DNA of 64,000 bases from Tolypothrix sp. FACHB-123 (GTDB taxonomy: Bacteria > Cyanobacteriota > Cyanobacteriia > Cyanobacteriales > Nostocaceae). The stretch covers positions 1 through 64,000 of the forward strand of contig NZ_JACJRE010000008.1 of NCBI RefSeq assembly GCF_014697075.1, in the 5' to 3' direction. This document shows positions 15,847 through 24,388 of this stretch, piece by piece. The position numbers and the translations under genes were made by a program. Positions within the stretch are counted from its first letter, which is position 1; the number at the start of each line of letters is the position of its first letter. Under the pieces are notes generated by a model that was not told where the DNA came from, ran no database searches, and saw nothing but the letters and a program-made list of their open reading frames with translations.

Positions 15847-17280
15847 ATGGTTGTTGAAAATAACCGCGTGGAACAGGTGGCGCGGGAAGATTTGGTGATG
15901 TTTATTAATGCTTGTCTGGCTTGTACAGGACAGCGTGAGTTTTATGATGATGCTTATGGGCAAAGGGTATCAATTGATTTTTTACATGATTATATTTTGG
16001 GAAATTATCGCTTACTTTATGCCCGTTCTTTAGCTGCGGGAATTAATCATTTTAATCAGGCGCAGATTATTTTGAAATTGTTGGCGACGGGGAAGGATAC
16101 GTTACCAGAATATAAGGAAGAGGAAGGTGCTTTAATTGCTCAGGCTTTGCATAATTTACCCCCACAACGCGCTTGGGGGGTGTTACAGCAGTTGCGTCAA
16201 CGACGGATTAATAATCGCCGTAGTCGCGCGATCGCGCGAGAATATTTAGAGCAGCGTCGTGATTTAAGTTTCCATGCTGTGAAGTATCGTACCAAAGTAA
16301 GAGCGATCGCAGCTCACGCACATTTGAAACTTCAAGGGGAATTAGGTACTTTTCTCTTCCATAACTGGAAACAAAAGATTTACGAAACAGCATTATTTGA
16401 AAAGTTTCGTCAAGCACATTACAGTGCAGAGGCAATTTACGAGCTACCTTTCACAGTAGCGGAAGGATTAGCAATTAAACACAAGATTAAGCGCGATGTA
16501 TTCTTAACCCGCATTCAACAGCAAATGACTGTAGGGGAAAAATTACGCTTCCAAGGTGCAGCAGAACGCACGGAAAAGGTAGAAATTGACTTAGATTTAG
16601 GACGTTTACCTTTAACTAAGTTGGCGTTGTATATTCTTTCCCTACCTCTGGAAACTAGAACAGAAAAACGGGAAATTTTACACCAAGCAATGCAGCAATC
16701 CGCGCGGTTTGTGTTGAAAAAAGCACCGTTAAAGCTGGGGAAAGTGGCGGCTGTGTTAGATTGTAGCTACTCTAGCTCTGGTTCCAGTGAAAAACGCCGT
16801 CGTCCTTTGGGGGTAGCTTTGGCTACGCACTATTTATTACAAGCCGCCGCCAAAGAATACCGCGCTTTTTGGACAATACCCCCAGAAAATGCTTTGCAAA
16901 TCCGCGCTTACGGACAAACCGATTTAGCTACACCATTATTAGCCGCCTTAGGTTCTGGTGCAGATTTGGTGGTAGTTGTATCTGATGGTTGTGAAAACTA
17001 TCCTCCCCAAGGTGCGGCGGAAGTTTTGCGGATATTTCGGACTAAATTAGATCCACAAAGGCGAACTTCCATTATTCATTGCAATCCCGTGTTTAATTCC
17101 GAAGATTTTTCCTTGCGTAATCTCAGCCACACCATCCCCACCGTAGGATTAAGGGATGCAGAAGACTTACCCACGATGTTAGGATTTGCTCGCTTTGCTG
17201 ATGGTTCTGCGCCGTTGTCAGAATTAGAAGCATATTTGGCGGAAAGAGTGCGACAAATGATCACAATTCAAAATGAATAA
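15847..17280 (+). CDS. vWA / TROVE (Ro60)-like RNA-binding protein
   Basis: A 477-residue protein. The N-terminal 300 residues are helical-repeat-like and basic (LRQRRINNRRSRAIAREYLE, AIKHKIKRDVFLTRIQQQM), as in the HEAT-type TROVE ring. The C-terminal 170 residues form a vWA domain with a complete metal site: DCSYS (DxSxS, about residue 310), the threonine in AYGQTDLATPLL, and the aspartate in VVVVSDGCENYP. The order GxTD, VVxSDG and a late GLRDAEDLPTML segment follows the Ro60/Rsr pattern. Ro60 proteins bind Y RNAs and misfolded RNAs in RNA quality control. The match is divergent and made by motif. No Shine-Dalgarno is visible; repeats reach to within four bases of the start. Confidence 0.65.
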   Translation: MVVENNRVEQVAREDLVMFINACLACTGQREFYDDAYGQRVSIDFLHDYILGNYRLLYARSLAAGINHFNQAQIILKLLATGKDTLPEYKEEEGALIAQALHNLPPQRAWGVLQQLRQRRINNRRSRAIAREYLEQRRDLSFHAVKYRTKVRAIAAHAHLKLQGELGTFLFHNWKQKIYETALFEKFRQAHYSAEAIYELPFTVAEGLAIKHKIKRDVFLTRIQQQMTVGEKLRFQGAAERTEKVEIDLDLGRLPLTKLALYILSLPLETRTEKREILHQAMQQSARFVLKKAPLKLGKVAAVLDCSYSSSGSSEKRRRPLGVALATHYLLQAAAKEYRAFWTIPPENALQIRAYGQTDLATPLLAALGSGADLVVVVSDGCENYPPQGAAEVLRIFRTKLDPQRRTSIIHCNPVFNSEDFSLRNLSHTIPTVGLRDAEDLPTMLGFARFADGSAPLSELEAYLAERVRQMITIQNE

Positions 17281-17301
17281 AGGTAAATATCACAAGAATT
17301 A

Positions 17302-17540
17302 CAGTTCTGAACTCGGAATTTGCACCTTTTAACTCGAAGCTTAAGGTTCTGAACTCGGAAGTTGAGCCTTTTAACTCGAAGCTTGAAGTTCTGAACTCGG
17401 AATTTGCACCTTTTAACTCGAAGCTTGAAGTTCTGAACTCGGAGGTTGAGCCTTTTAACTCGAAGCTTGAAGTTCTGAACTCGAAAGTTGAACTTCTGAA
17501 CTCAAAACTTCCACCTTTTAACTCAAAACTTCCACCTCAC
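17302..17540. repeat. 21-bp-period tandem repeat array
   Basis: About eleven or twelve units with a period near 21 bp alternate between TTCTGAACTCGGA- and TTTTAACTCGAAG-type half units, decaying toward the right. Because 21 is a multiple of three, the minus strand stays open in at least two frames across most of the array, but no ribosome site or proper start was found. It occupies the gap between the vWA gene and the next plus-strand gene. Confidence 0.85.
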
Positions 17541-17655
17541 AACAAAACATAATCCCTTCTCAACCAATTAACTCAAAAAAACTCCGCGTACCTTTGCGAG
17601 AACTCAGCGCCCCTCCGCGTTAAAAAAGCCTCAACCCTAACTTCCCTTCTTAATC

Positions 17656-18834
17656 ATGGCAACCAAACAGAAATTATTAACCGATATATCCTTAAAAGGC
17701 TTAGAAATTGCACCATCTCAGATACGTGGTGCAGTGCGAATTGTCCCTTTATTGCGGCGTGAGGTGCGGGGAGATTTACGCTTAATGCAGCGTAACTACA
17801 ACGAAGATATTACCATTGTCTCCTTAGACGGAAATATCCCGGAACCTGGGATGAAATACTATTCCTATGTCCCTCATGGGTTAGTGATTTCTTGGAGTGA
17901 AGATGGAAGTCCCCTGGCTAGCTTTGGCGGACAGATAATGAAGTCAGACGGAAAACGTTTAGATTGCGGTTGTGCGACTGTGCGCTTAATGCATCGCATG
18001 GCGAAGCGAGAAGCTAAGAATCAACTGCGATTTTTACCGCTACATTTGGCGATGGAAGGTTTTCTTTCATTGTTTTTTTCCGGCCCCGATATTGCTTGGA
18101 GTGAATATTCTAAGTATGCTTTATCTCATGGCTTAGGTTCCCGCTATGAAATGTCCGTGAGTGGACGTTATATTGCGGGATTAGAAGATGCTTTGCGAGT
18201 ATTTGAAATTCATCCGCGACAAGTTGGGGTATTGGTATTTGTCGCTGAGACTTTAGCATCGGCGTTTGTAGTTCCCACCCCGGAAGATTACCGCGCTTTA
18301 CACACCAGTTTACTTGAAGACTTCTACGGCGAGTTAATTTATGAATACAGCTTGATGTTTGACAAGCCTTTACCAATGGATTTATCTGTAGATGATTCGA
18401 CAATTAATAGTTTGGCAGATTTGCGGAGTGCGATCGCCAAAATGCGATCCCATTGGGCTGCTTTTCAGGGATTCATGGCGGAAGGATTGTTACAACGTCA
18501 GCTAAATTCCCAAAGAGTTTTCACAGCAGGGCCATTTGTTCTGCAAAGATTTATCACCGATTTGCGCCCAAAGGAGGAAAATCATATTGGGGAAGCAATT
18601 GTCCGAGAAAATGGCGAATTAGAATATCTCAAAACTTACCGCCTTTCCGCCGCCCAAACCCGCCGAGTTTATTTACTCAGCCAGCTACATTTTTACAACT
18701 GGAACATAGATGCTACAGCCAAAGCACTAGGTAACACCCGTGAAGAATTTGTCACACGCTTAGAGACAGCCGGCTTTGGTTACTTACTCAATCAACAAGT
18801 AAGAGATGCGGCTAGGAAAAAGGGGAAAAAATAA
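17656..18834 (+). CDS. Conserved protein with C-terminal helix-turn-helix, partner of the vWA gene
   Basis: A 392-residue soluble protein. Residues about 10-110 are beta-rich (KGLEIAPSQIRGAVRIVPLL, YYSYVPHGLVISWSEDGSPL) and may correspond to the ARPP-class domains seen next to RNA-repair genes; that name is from memory and uncertain. A cysteine pair (DCGCATVRLMHRM) follows. The C-terminal 50 residues form a FIS-like helix-turn-helix (LHFYNWNIDATAKALGNTRE). It follows the vWA/Ro60-like gene on the same strand, separated only by a repeat array. The likely role is regulation or RNA metabolism alongside that gene; this is inferred from context. Confidence 0.55.
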   Translation: MATKQKLLTDISLKGLEIAPSQIRGAVRIVPLLRREVRGDLRLMQRNYNEDITIVSLDGNIPEPGMKYYSYVPHGLVISWSEDGSPLASFGGQIMKSDGKRLDCGCATVRLMHRMAKREAKNQLRFLPLHLAMEGFLSLFFSGPDIAWSEYSKYALSHGLGSRYEMSVSGRYIAGLEDALRVFEIHPRQVGVLVFVAETLASAFVVPTPEDYRALHTSLLEDFYGELIYEYSLMFDKPLPMDLSVDDSTINSLADLRSAIAKMRSHWAAFQGFMAEGLLQRQLNSQRVFTAGPFVLQRFITDLRPKEENHIGEAIVRENGELEYLKTYRLSAAQTRRVYLLSQLHFYNWNIDATAKALGNTREEFVTRLETAGFGYLLNQQVRDAARKKGKK

Positions 18835-18845
18835 TTCATAGTATC

Positions 18846-18880
18846 GTTGACGGTTGACGGTTGACGGTTGACTGTTGACC
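18846..18880. repeat. Heptameric short tandem repeat (TTGACGG type)
   Basis: Five copies of TTGACGG/TTGACTG between two plus-strand genes. Confidence 0.85.
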
Positions 18881-18970
18881 GAGAACAATAGCATCGCGGT
18901 TGAAAAATCGATAATTTTCCACCTCTATAATGAGAATACATAACAACGCTAGGCTAACAGTAGGTGTAAT

Positions 18971-19246
18971 ATGCAAGCTCTTTTTTGGACTGTAGAAGAA
19001 GTTGCCCAAAGAGCCAAACAATTTTATGAAAATGGCATTCGTCAACAAGTTGAATATGGCGATAACATTGGCAAGATGATTGTAATCGATGCGGAAACAG
19101 GCGAATATGGAATTGATAAAACTGGTGTAGAATCTGCATTAATGTTAAAGCAGAAGAATCCCAAAGCTAGATTATTTACTATGCGCATTGGCTATGATGT
19201 TGCTGTTACATTTGGTGGTGCTTCTATGGTGCGTACAGTAGAATGA
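18971..19246 (+). CDS. Small hypothetical protein, first gene of a two-gene operon
   Basis: A 91-residue soluble protein (WTVEEVAQRAKQFYENGIRQ, then MIVIDAETGEYGID and LFTMRIGYDVAVTFGG). I do not recognise a named family. Its stop codon overlaps the start of the next gene in ATGA, so the two are translationally coupled. Such small paired genes can be toxin-antitoxin or protease-target modules, but nothing in the sequence proves it. Confidence 0.75.
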   Translation: MQALFWTVEEVAQRAKQFYENGIRQQVEYGDNIGKMIVIDAETGEYGIDKTGVESALMLKQKNPKARLFTMRIGYDVAVTFGGASMVRTVE

Positions 19247-19623
19247 TTTACGGAAGATTCATAGACCGCAAAGCAGTAATTCCAGTGATTTTTCGTCTAC
19301 CACAACAACCAGATTTCTCTCTGGATTTTGTCATTGATGCTGGATTCAATGACTATCTTACCCTACCACTACAAGCAATCAGCGCCATGAATCTTCCTTT
19401 ATATTCGAGCTTACCTGCAAGATTAGCCGATGGTAGCGAAACTTTGTTATCGGTACATTTAGGAACTATTGTTTGGGACAATGTAGAAACAGTAGTCCCT
19501 ATTTTAGCTGCTGGTTATAAGCCTTTATTAGGAGTGGCGATGATGGAAGGATATCATCTTGAAATAGATTTTGAAGACAATGGTTTGGTTTCGTTAGAAA
19601 AAATACCAAGCTCGACTTTATAG
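19243..19623 (+). CDS. Retropepsin-like (clan AA) aspartic protease homologue
   Basis: A 126-residue protein with the fold pattern of bacterial single-domain retropepsins: IPVIFRLP, the active-site strand FVIDAGFNDYLTLPL, and GVAMMEGYHLEIDF after the flap region. The usual active-site triplet is D-T-G or D-S-G; here it reads D-A-G, so the hydroxyl residue that orients the catalytic aspartate is missing. The protein may be a low-activity or non-catalytic member. It overlaps the upstream gene by four bases. Confidence 0.75.
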   Translation: MIYGRFIDRKAVIPVIFRLPQQPDFSLDFVIDAGFNDYLTLPLQAISAMNLPLYSSLPARLADGSETLLSVHLGTIVWDNVETVVPILAAGYKPLLGVAMMEGYHLEIDFEDNGLVSLEKIPSSTL

Positions 19624-19714
19624 ATAAATAATTAGCTTAGTCATTAGTCAGAGACGCGATGAATCGCGTCTGTACAATTGTCTCCCTTGTCCTCTCTCTG
19701 CCTTCTCTCCACCA

Positions 19715-20125
19715 TCAAGCATACTGCTGGAGTTGCGCTAAATCATTCACAGCTTTTGCTAATTCATCTAAGTTAATTGGTTTATGCAAATACTTTTGAT
19801 AACCGGCTAAATAGGCGTATTGGCGATTCTCATCCATCACATAGGCGCTAAGTGCGATCACTCGTGTAATTCTACCTTGCTCGATGTCAATTCTCTTAAT
19901 TTTCCGCAGTAAAGAATAGCCATCTTCATCGGGTAAGCAAATATCGCAAATCAGGACATCTGGTTGAAAGCAGGAGTTGATTTTTAAGGCTTCACTCGCT
20001 GAAGTAGCCGTTATCACCTCTGCCCCGTCAAGTTCAAATAAAACACTAAGTAGCTTCGTTGTATCTAGATTGTCATCAACTACAAGAAGGCGTAGTCCCT
20101 TAAACGAAATGGGTTTAGTATCCAT
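19715..20125 (-). CDS. Single-domain response regulator
   Basis: A 136-residue receiver domain without an output domain. LLVVDDN supplies the acidic pocket, LICDICLPDEDGY the phospho-acceptor aspartate, ALSAY the switch serine, and YLHKPIN the lysine. ATG 20125 follows AGGG with correct spacing; the frame extends a further 17 codons upstream without a better start. No kinase is adjacent, so its partner is unknown. Confidence 0.9.
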   Translation of the reverse strand: MDTKPISFKGLRLLVVDDNLDTTKLLSVLFELDGAEVITATSASEALKINSCFQPDVLICDICLPDEDGYSLLRKIKRIDIEQGRITRVIALSAYVMDENRQYAYLAGYQKYLHKPINLDELAKAVNDLAQLQQYA

Positions 20126-20646
20126 AATTTCGACCCTAATGAAGAAGTCAAACTTGCAGTGGCTAGAAAATGCCAATACTCGCTCATTCTCAATTTAAAC
20201 GCTTTTATCTGTTTAGGTGTGTCCGCTCCCGTACATAGAAATGTAAAAATATTTATCAATCCTTATATTCCGATAAATTGTTGGATAATTTAGCCAATTT
20301 GACTGTTATGACTCAATAATACTCACAAAAAACCGCTTATTCTCTCTATCTATTGCCAAGGCAGATACAGATGCAATGATATATGTTAATTATGTCTATA
20401 TATTTTTGTAAAGATTTGGGCATGGGGCAATTCAATTTTGGATTTTGGATTTCCAATTTTGGATTAGGGAACTCCAAAAAATAAATTATCCAACTTGTAG
20501 GGGCACGGCATACACAAACTTTCGGTATTACCGATATTTTATCGGTGCCGTGCCCCTACCCCCGTGGGTATTTTTTTAATTGGAAGTCCCTTAGGTTTAA
20601 ATCTAAAATCCAAAATCTAAAATCTAAAATTCCTCGCCCCTAGCCC
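20126..20646. other. Gene-free region with foldback repeat
   Basis: No ORF is supported. It contains the palindromic element at 20498-20558. A larger imperfect inverted repeat surrounds it, with AGGGAACTCC on the left near 20466 and GGAAGTCCCTTA on the right near 20582. Confidence 0.6.
20498..20558. repeat. MITE-like palindromic element
   Basis: A perfect 13-bp inverted repeat, TAGGGGCACGGCA (20498-20510) with TGCCGTGCCCCTA (20546-20558), with an internal CGGTATTACCG palindrome. It is small, non-coding and foldback in form. A similar short GGGCACAA hairpin occurs near 24.35 kb. Confidence 0.75.
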
Positions 20647-21828
20647 CTAGTAATGAATCCCCGCTTTTTTAAATCTGTGCAAGGCTTCACCTAAGCGATC
20701 GCAATCTGCAATTAAACTGATACGTACATAACCTTCGCCAGCAACGCCAAAGGCATTACCTGGGGTAAGCACAACACCAGTTTGTTGCAGCACATCTAAA
20801 GCAAAATCTGTGGAACCAATGCCCTCAGGACATTTCACCCACAAATACATAGTTGCTTTAGTTTTGGGAATATTCCAGCCTAACTCTCCTAACCCTGCAA
20901 TTAAGAAATCGCGACGGGTGCGGTAGCGTTGTTGGACTTCATGCAAGTATTCATCTGGTAGTTGCAATGCGGTTTCGGCGGCGGTTTGCAAGGCAGCAAA
21001 GATGCCATAATCTAGGTTGGTTTTTAAAGTCCGCAAACCTTGAATTACATGGCGGTTCCCCACCACAAACCCCACGCGCCAACCAGCCATATTATAGGTT
21101 TTGGATAAGGTGTGGAATTCGACACCAATTTCTTTTGCGCCAGGAATTTCTAATAAGCTAGTCGGTTGATAACCATCAAAAGCTAACTCGGCGTAACACA
21201 AGTCATGCACTAAGAGAATTTCATGTTTTCTGGCAAAAGCAACGATTTCCTCAAAAAATTCCTTGGGTGCAGTCGCCGCCGTGGGATTGCTGGGATAGTT
21301 GAAATAGAGGATTTTAGCTTTTTGGGCAACTTCTTCGGGAATCGCGGCTAAATCAATTAACCAATCGTTCTCTGGTTTGAGCATCAAGCTGTAAACTTGT
21401 CCGCCAGCGATTACGGGGCCGCGAACGTGTACGGGATAGGCAGGAGAAGGTACCAGCACTATATCGCCAGGATTGATGTAAGCTAGAGCTAAATGGGCTA
21501 ATCCTTCTTTAGAACCGAGTAGAGGTAAGGCTTCGCTATCAGGATCGAGAGAAACACCATAACGGCGATCGTACCAATTAGTGATAGAACGGCGGAAACT
21601 AGCAGTTCCTTCAAAGGGGGGATAACCATGATTAGCAGCATTTTGCAAAGCGTGCTTGGCGGCTTCTACCACAGGTTGTGGTGTGGGGCCATCCGGGTTT
21701 CCCATTCCCAAATCAATCAAATCTAAGCCTTGTTCCCTAGCTTTAGCCTTGAGTTCATCAAGACGGGCAAATACATAGGGTGGTAGCTTCTGTACTCGTT
21801 CTGCGGGAACAATCCAATCCAAACTCAT
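20647..21828 (-). CDS. Class I aminotransferase (AlaC-like)
   Basis: A 393-residue fold-type I PLP enzyme. RVQKLPPYVFARLDELK, DLGMGNPDGPTP, GSKEGLAHLALAYI, FNYPSNPTA and the PLP lysine in TLSKTYNMAGWRVGF follow E. coli alanine transaminase AlaC almost motif by motif. Such proteins are often annotated as aspartate aminotransferase in cyanobacteria, and some relatives act on LL-diaminopimelate, so the substrate remains to be set. Its start overlaps the stop of the upstream dehydrogenase by four bases (ATGA), giving a coupled operon. Confidence 0.88.
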   Translation of the reverse strand: MSLDWIVPAERVQKLPPYVFARLDELKAKAREQGLDLIDLGMGNPDGPTPQPVVEAAKHALQNAANHGYPPFEGTASFRRSITNWYDRRYGVSLDPDSEALPLLGSKEGLAHLALAYINPGDIVLVPSPAYPVHVRGPVIAGGQVYSLMLKPENDWLIDLAAIPEEVAQKAKILYFNYPSNPTAATAPKEFFEEIVAFARKHEILLVHDLCYAELAFDGYQPTSLLEIPGAKEIGVEFHTLSKTYNMAGWRVGFVVGNRHVIQGLRTLKTNLDYGIFAALQTAAETALQLPDEYLHEVQQRYRTRRDFLIAGLGELGWNIPKTKATMYLWVKCPEGIGSTDFALDVLQQTGVVLTPGNAFGVAGEGYVRISLIADCDRLGEALHRFKKAGIHY

Positions 21829-23021
21829 TCCTGAACCTCAACCTCGTCACTTACTCCCCTCACTGAGACGCGATTTACCGTGTCTCGGCTTTCTACTGGT
21901 GCAGTGGTAGAAACCATCGCCGCCATTAATTGTTCCACCGCCACTTTAAACGGTAGTCGGTGGATATCAGAAGTGGGAACTAAGGCGACTTCGGCTGCTG
22001 TTTGCAGTTCTGCTAGAGTAATGTTGCCCAATCCCAAATCGCTCAATTTTTTTGGTAAGCCAATCTCTGCATAGAATTTCAACAGTTGTTGTCTAGCTGA
22101 GGTTGCTAGCTGATTGCCCTGTACCATTTCTTCCAATCGCAGTTGCACTAAAATCCCATAGGCGACTTTTTCACCGTGAATACTGCTATGTCCGGCAACA
22201 TGGGTTAAACCATTATGCACTGCATGGGCGGCAACGGTACGACATTGGGCACCACCAAGTCCGCCAATTACCCCAGCCATTAACACTGTCGCGTCTACAA
22301 CTTCCCGCCAAACTTCGCTTCCTGGTTCTTGTAAGGCGGCTGTGGATTTTTGTAATAAGATATCGCGCAAAACTCTGGCTTGTTGGACTGCGGCGATGGT
22401 AAGGGTTTGTTGTGAATGTCCGCTACTAACTGAGGCTTCGTACCATTTGGCGATCGCATCCCCAATTCCTGCCACTAATGTATGCTGTGGTGCAGTTTGA
22501 ATCAAGTCGTAATCGAGAATGAGTAAATCGGGACAGCGCGATAAGCTGACATCATAAAGAAACGCCCCAGATTCAGAATACACGTTTGACAGCGCCGACC
22601 AAGCTGCACAGGTAGCTGCGGAAGTAGGAATTGTCACCACTGGTAATTGCAACTGATGGGCGACTAATTTCGCCGTATCTAGTGCTTTACCGCCACCAAT
22701 ACCGATAATTAAATCTGCTTTATGGTCTTTTGCTGCTTTACGTAAGGATTTCAGACTAGCTTCACAGCAATCTGCACCATAAGAAGCTTGAGCTACATGC
22801 AGCTGTTGTTTTTCTAAAATTGGTGACAAATTCGCTTGAGTAATTGCCAAAGTGCGATCGCCTGCGACAATTAAGGGACGACTTCCCAAGCTAGCAATCT
22901 CTGCTGCTGCCGATTCTAATACACTGGCACCACGAATTACTTTTGCTGGCGCGATCGCTAGCGTCAATAACGAACTAGATGTTTGAGTAGACAAAGTTTG
23001 AGTAGAAGATTGATTGGGCAT
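21825..23021 (-). CDS. Iron-containing (GldA-type) dehydrogenase
   Basis: A 398-residue protein of the iron-dependent alcohol/glycerol dehydrogenase family. The NAD-binding motif is IIGIGGGKALDTAKL, followed by PTSAATCAAW. Metal ligands are the aspartate in GIGDAIAKWYE and histidines in AAHAVHNGLTHVAGHSSIHGE. It probably reduces or oxidises a small polyol or aldehyde; the substrate is not identifiable. Coupled by a four-base overlap to the aminotransferase, it suggests a joint pathway from a keto or hydroxy compound. Confidence 0.87.
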   Translation of the reverse strand: MPNQSSTQTLSTQTSSSLLTLAIAPAKVIRGASVLESAAAEIASLGSRPLIVAGDRTLAITQANLSPILEKQQLHVAQASYGADCCEASLKSLRKAAKDHKADLIIGIGGGKALDTAKLVAHQLQLPVVTIPTSAATCAAWSALSNVYSESGAFLYDVSLSRCPDLLILDYDLIQTAPQHTLVAGIGDAIAKWYEASVSSGHSQQTLTIAAVQQARVLRDILLQKSTAALQEPGSEVWREVVDATVLMAGVIGGLGGAQCRTVAAHAVHNGLTHVAGHSSIHGEKVAYGILVQLRLEEMVQGNQLATSARQQLLKFYAEIGLPKKLSDLGLGNITLAELQTAAEVALVPTSDIHRLPFKVAVEQLMAAMVSTTAPVESRDTVNRVSVRGVSDEVEVQE

Positions 23022-23078
23022 ATAACTAGTTTGCCAAAACCTTGATATTTCTCAGCAAATTAACAATAAAAATCGGGC

Positions 23079-23333
23079 TTACACTGAATAGTCACAAATC
23101 AGGCTGCTTGCTACCACGACAAATCCAGATGACTCAACAAAGCCTGCTGCCAACTGCTTGAGCAGTTTGACATGGCTTGACTCCATAGTGCCCATTAGCC
23201 TTAAATCCCGAACAATCAAAGTTTTGAATAATCGTATAACTAATTCACAATACCACTCCCAGATACTCAGAAAAAGGCTTTGGTCATGTGGGTTTTGCGC
23301 TAGGGAAGAACTAATAATGTCTTCTGCCATCAT
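23079..23333 (-). CDS. Small hypothetical protein
   Basis: An 84-residue ORF beginning with two consecutive ATG codons; AAGGG is 2 nt before the first and 5 nt before the second, so the second may be used. It is rich in hydrophobic and aromatic residues (FLSIWEWYCELVIRLFKTLI) but has no clear family. An overlapping plus-strand ORF has no ribosome site, so the minus strand is preferred. Confidence 0.4.
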   Translation of the reverse strand: MMAEDIISSSLAQNPHDQSLFLSIWEWYCELVIRLFKTLIVRDLRLMGTMESSHVKLLKQLAAGFVESSGFVVVASSLICDYSV

Positions 23334-23673
23334 TACCCTTAACCAACAGACTGATTAACTTTTTCTCATCAATGGCATGGCTAAATTAATATCTTAATCT
23401 AAAAAAAATCATTCTTGTATACTGAAATACAAAAATAATATTGTTTTCCTGTTAACAAGAAAATCTAATTTAATTTAGAGAAATATACCTATAAAATAAT
23501 TTGTATCAGTTAGAAAAAAATACCACTTCGCAATGCAAATATAGAATATCAGAGCTAGAAATATAAATTTAATTAGTGATACAAATGGCACATATCAAGG
23601 GAGAGGGGCATGGGGCATTGGGCATGGGAAAGGCAGTGCATTTCTTTTCCCCTGCTCCCTGCTCCCTGCTCCC
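23334..23673. other. Gene-free AT-rich region
   Basis: No gene is seen. The right end holds heptamer repeats: GGCATGG/GGCATTG near 23606-23628, and CCCTGCT repeated three to four times near 23650-23675, just after the ycf51 stop. Confidence 0.6.
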
Positions 23674-24195
23674 CTAAGCTGCGGCTTTCGGCAATTGGGC
23701 AAATTTCTCTGGATAAATCTCCACCGTCATCTGAGCATCTTCGCGCTGAGTCAGGGTGCGCTTGATCTCACCTAAGTAAAGTGGCACAGTAACCCCTGGT
23801 TCTGGGTGAATTAGGGTACGGGCACGAATAGTCAGGTAATTGTCATTCCTAGAACCTAAACGCCCATAAGAATAGAGATTACTAGCTGCTTGACGTAAAG
23901 TTGCTTCTAGTGCTGAAGGAGTAATATCTGGTGCGGTAGCAATGACTGCTTGTGTAGAACCATTGTCATAAACTAGGGTGAAACGCACAGCACCGGGAAT
24001 GACAGTGCGGCTCAAAGGTACTAACGAGAGTGCAAATAAACCACCTGTCAGTACCAGCATAAAACCAGTCGTACCCACCAGCCGAAAGCGAATACCCCAT
24101 TTAAAAATTAAACCCAAGACTGTTAAGGCGGCAAATACCAACGTGGCAATACCTGACCATTGGGTATATTGAAGAAAATCTGCTGTTGAGAGCAT
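23674..24195 (-). CDS. ycf51: Ycf51-family protein (DUF2518)
   Basis: A 173-residue protein with two N-terminal transmembrane helices (about 15-35 and 40-62) and a soluble domain (VRFTLVYDNGSTQAVIATAPD, TIRARTLIHPEPGVTVPLYLGEI). This matches Ycf51, which is conserved in cyanobacteria and some plastids. Its role is not established. Length and topology are normal for the family. Confidence 0.85.
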   Translation of the reverse strand: MLSTADFLQYTQWSGIATLVFAALTVLGLIFKWGIRFRLVGTTGFMLVLTGGLFALSLVPLSRTVIPGAVRFTLVYDNGSTQAVIATAPDITPSALEATLRQAASNLYSYGRLGSRNDNYLTIRARTLIHPEPGVTVPLYLGEIKRTLTQREDAQMTVEIYPEKFAQLPKAAA

Positions 24196-24337
24196 AAGGT
24201 TGGCTACTGAAGCGTGATTTTTCGATTACGGACAACACCATTCTACCGATTGGTGTGATGTCTAAAGACAAGCCGCTCCGCATCTACGCGCAAATCAACC
24301 AACCCTGCAAAACAGCATAAAACCAGTAAATATTTAT

Positions 24338-24361
24338 AGGGGCACAAGATTTTGTGCCCTA
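24338..24361 (-). terminator. Hairpin downstream of the secreted Cys-repeat gene
   Basis: GGGCACAA (24340-24347) and TTGTGCCC (24352-24359) form a perfect 8-bp stem. It lies 28 bases beyond the stop of the minus-strand gene. The T tract is weak, so it is either a terminator or a dispersed foldback repeat. Confidence 0.5.
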
Positions 24362-24388
24362 CCCTATACGGAAACTGAAATATGCTAG

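Noticed and set aside
17302-17540. CRISPR array
   Set aside because: The units are contiguous with a 21-bp period and have no unique spacers; no cas gene is near.
23158-23358. Plus-strand ORF opposite the 84-residue minus-strand ORF
   Set aside because: No ribosome site, poorer composition, and the overlapping minus-strand frame has a Shine-Dalgarno.
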